NCBI GenBank assembly: GCA_963662155.1
Contig: OY759261.1
Location: 36,949,022-37,013,021, forward strand
Source of the DNA: Lamellibrachia columna
Lineage: Eukaryota; Annelida; Polychaeta; Sabellida; Siboglinidae
Length of the DNA stretch: 64,000 bases
Direction of reading: 5' to 3'
Below are positions 61,450 to 64,000 of the stretch, piece by piece (the first letter of the stretch is position 1; each line of letters begins with the position of its first letter). Position numbers and translations under genes: made by a program. The notes beneath the pieces were generated by a model. It made no database searches. It was given only the letters and a program-made list of their open reading frames with translations, and was not told the DNA's origin.

Positions 61450-63992
61450 CTACACGTCCACAGGGCATGTGCTCAGTCCGTTCTCGTGCACAACGCGTTT
61501 GGCGTAGAAGTAGGTGAGGGCCGCTCGTTCTTGCACGTACGTCAAGACGGTCGAGTGACGCACCCGGAACCAGCGGTTCTTTCCACTTCCGCTCCAACGG
61601 TTGGCGAGCACCTCTAGGAACGCGTCCTTGTCGATGGCGTTGTGACGTTTGCTCAGTCCTTTGGTGCTGTACTTGTCGGTGGCTCCGAAACAATAGTACG
61701 TCTTGCTGCACAACCCCACGAACCCGTCACCGGAACACTCGACCTTGAACAGACTCGATGTCCTCTTGTCGTACGCCTTGCGTGCCTTACAGCACGCCTC
61801 GTCACCGGCCAACGGTCGATTGGCGAGTCGACAGCGCACGTACTCGTTCCGATGTACGTCGCAACATTCGGACGGCAGCCATTCGGATCGGTGTTGGAAA
61901 TAATGTTATCGTAGTTCAAAGGTTACGAGATCGTCGACGGACTCACCGGCCAAGGCCAAATAGGCACTGTCTGCATCCGTCTCGCAGTACTGAAAAAGAG
62001 GACGCTCCAGGTACATGTTGATAAAGTCGTAATAGAACTGCAACATGCGCATCTTGGCGTACTGCAGAACGAAGAACCCCACGTATACGGGCAGGGCGTA
62101 CGTGACGGTTTTCTTGTTCATCGCTATCTCGTACGCATCGTTGACGCCGACGTCGAGTTGTCGGAACCGTCTATCGTTGACCATGAGCAATGCCGACTTC
62201 TCCGTGCCGTATTTCACGTCGCGATGTCGGTCCACGTCGGTGATGGTCTTCCCGTAGCCCGAGTTCCCCAGCAACTTCATGGTGTCCGCGATGATGGCCT
62301 TGTGTGGGTGGACGTATCCCTCTCGCTAGGCCGTGGACACTGCATCGCCGAACCGTCGCAGGGGATTGGATCGTAATCGATGTCCTGGTAGACGTGCGTC
62401 ACCTCGAGTCCGTGGTCCAGGTACCATCGCAACAGGGGCGTAGCGAGCAAGATCTTATCGCCGCGGAAACTACCCACGAGCATGCGCCTCGGAGTTGCCA
62501 TGATGTTGTGCTCTTCGGCGTATCGACGCATCAACGGGCCGAGATCGTCGCGCGTCAGACGGATGTTCTTGAACATGGACTGCATCTCGACAAAGTGCGC
62601 GCGCAATGCACCCGGTACACAAATGTCGCACTCGATCAATCCGAACACGGTTCCGGCACGCACAACGCTCATAATATGTTGTGACGTCATCCTCCACCGC
62701 GCATGGCGTCGTCATGGAAATGCAGCATCTTTTCACGGTCGTATCTCTTTTCGTCTCTTTCCAATCGCATTCCCACAGCTCGACGACGACGTTGACAAAG
62801 TGACGTAGGTAGGCGGTGTTCTTTCGGGTCTCGGAAAACATTTAGGCCATGGGTTTCCCGTTGACGGCGTTCGTTTCTAGAGCCAAGCATTGGTGACCAT
62901 GGTAGAAACATCCGTGGAATTGATACGCCGTCTTTGTTATGCTGCACCACCCGTCCACTGGAAGTTTACCTATCCTCTTCTCACGACCGTTGACCTGATG
63001 CCGGATACAGATTCCCGTCCGTTCGGCTTCCCGCGTTAACAATTCCGCAGCCATCTGTCCGTACCGCTGTGCCGATTCGGGCCGGAAGTTGTTCTCTTCC
63101 CGGCCTCGCGTGTACCACCCCATCGGCATGACTTGCATGAGAGACCACAAGTACAACGCGTTGGCATCGTAGCCGACGATCGATCGACACGGACGAGCGC
63201 CTCTCCGTACTCGTTCTGACGTAACGTGGTGACCCCTTTCTCGTGATAGAGGTGAAAAACGAGCGAAGCACCGCCAACGATGTGATCTTTGACGAGGTGA
63301 TGAGATCTTTATTCTTCTCGTTGAAGAGCGTAAAGTAGGTCTTCTCAGGAAGGTCGTTGAACAGGTAGAACAAGGTCAGACCAGGTACGCTGATACCTTG
63401 CTTGAACATGTCTATGCCGCGTTGCTGGTAGAAGACAAACTGTCTGTTGATGGCCTGTAGAAAGGGAAACACGTCTCTATTGTTGTACCAGACGAGAAAG
63501 TCTTGCAAAGTCGTCATGCCGTTCTCGCGTCAGGCCTGACGTAATCCTCATCGGAAATACCCTCCTTCTTCAGTCGACTGAAGAAGGCTTCTTTCGGTGG
63601 AAGAGCGGTGTCGTCGAGTCTCGTCAGAAAATCCATGTACTCGTACGGGAAATGACTTTTCGTCACCTCGCATCCGTATGCTTTCAGATACTTGTCGTAG
63701 CTGAACCCTGGGGCTATGTAATTGGTCATGTCTAGGAATTTCAGTTGATCCGTCGAAAGACACATGAACGTGTTGTTGCGTTTGATGACGTTAAACGACC
63801 CGACACCATCGTTCTCTTCTTCTTCTTTCTCTTTGTCGTCCTGTTCCTTCTCCTCTTTGTCTTCTTCTCGTTGTTCCTCTGTCTTTGACATGGACAGGAA
63901 GTAGGGAATGAGAAACTGTTTGACGGCATTGAGATCATACTTACCCGAATTGAACCCGATGACGGGTAAATTATACATCCATCCATAAAGTT
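61450..63992 (-). pseudogene. Protein-primed family-B DNA polymerase, Polinton/Maverick type, broken
   Basis: A replication polymerase of a large self-synthesising DNA transposon or related endogenous virus-like element. On the minus strand, in order: an exonuclease motif (GFNSGKYDLN) near 63945, an acidic linker, motif A (GYDANALYLW) at about 63165, motif B (NSGYGKTITD) at about 62255, motif C with DADS in place of the usual DTDS at about 61970, and a C-terminal end (KARKAYDKRT, then a stop at 61450). The frame changes at least six times (near 63525, 63290, 62842, 62690, 62330 and 61910), so no product is possible. GC content is much higher than the surroundings. The relic continues past the right edge. 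No integrase, ATPase or capsid gene is in view. Confidence 0.8.
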
Positions 63993-64000
63993 ATCTCATC

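Overview
The window looks like a piece of a marine invertebrate (metazoan) nuclear genome. It is AT-rich and full of long (AT)n, (GT)n and (CA)n runs, minisatellites, tRNA-derived SINEs and several clades of LINE. Coding sequence appears only as short exons with GT/AG borders. The exons visible belong to metazoan secreted or receptor families: galaxin-like di-cysteine repeats, a fibrinogen domain, and LDL-receptor YWTD repeats. No bacterial-style operon is present. Species cannot be fixed from sequence alone.

Region 1 (about 0.5-15.5 kb) is a degraded tandem array of a small secreted-protein gene family on the minus strand. A complete unit reads, from high to low coordinate: repeated 5' flank (blocks P and Q), a signal-peptide exon, a roughly 0.7-1.3 kb intron, and an exon of 27-residue di-cysteine (galaxin-like) repeats followed by a 3' flank that carries a SINE. 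Copy C (3.69-5.79 kb) is intact as far as visible. Copy B (9.3 kb) keeps only the signal exon. Copy A (11.7-12.8 kb) has a nonsense codon and a frameshift. A related copy D (33.2 kb) has one TGA where a Cys codon is expected. A 5' flank at 0.5-2.0 kb implies another copy just left of the window.

Region 2 (14-37 kb) is mostly transposon and repeat sequence: CR1/L2-like 3' fragments, two nested LINEs at 15.7-20.2 kb, an hAT-like element inside a CR1 fragment with an 8-bp target duplication, an RTE-type LINE with a (TGA)n tail, and a third LINE fragment at 36.2 kb. A possible three-exon 3' end of an unknown gene lies at 29.98-30.71 kb (minus), with a well-placed polyadenylation signal.

Region 3 (37.8-42.2 kb) holds the first exon of a secreted protein with an angiopoietin-like N terminus and, 3.6 kb downstream, a fibrinogen C-terminal domain broken by stops. 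Region 4 (43-53 kb) holds codon-sized minisatellites, a near-complete two-ORF CR1/L2-type LINE whose ORFs are joined by a textbook -1 slippery heptamer, and a 240-bp inverted repeat. Region 5 (54-64 kb) has an orphan terminal exon, a LINE, two compatible YWTD-repeat exons of an LRP-like receptor, and a broken protein-primed family-B DNA polymerase of Polinton/Maverick type that runs off the right edge.

The genes do not form one pathway. What links them is the mode of evolution: tandem duplication, insertion of retroelements into introns and older elements, and expansion of short tandem repeats.
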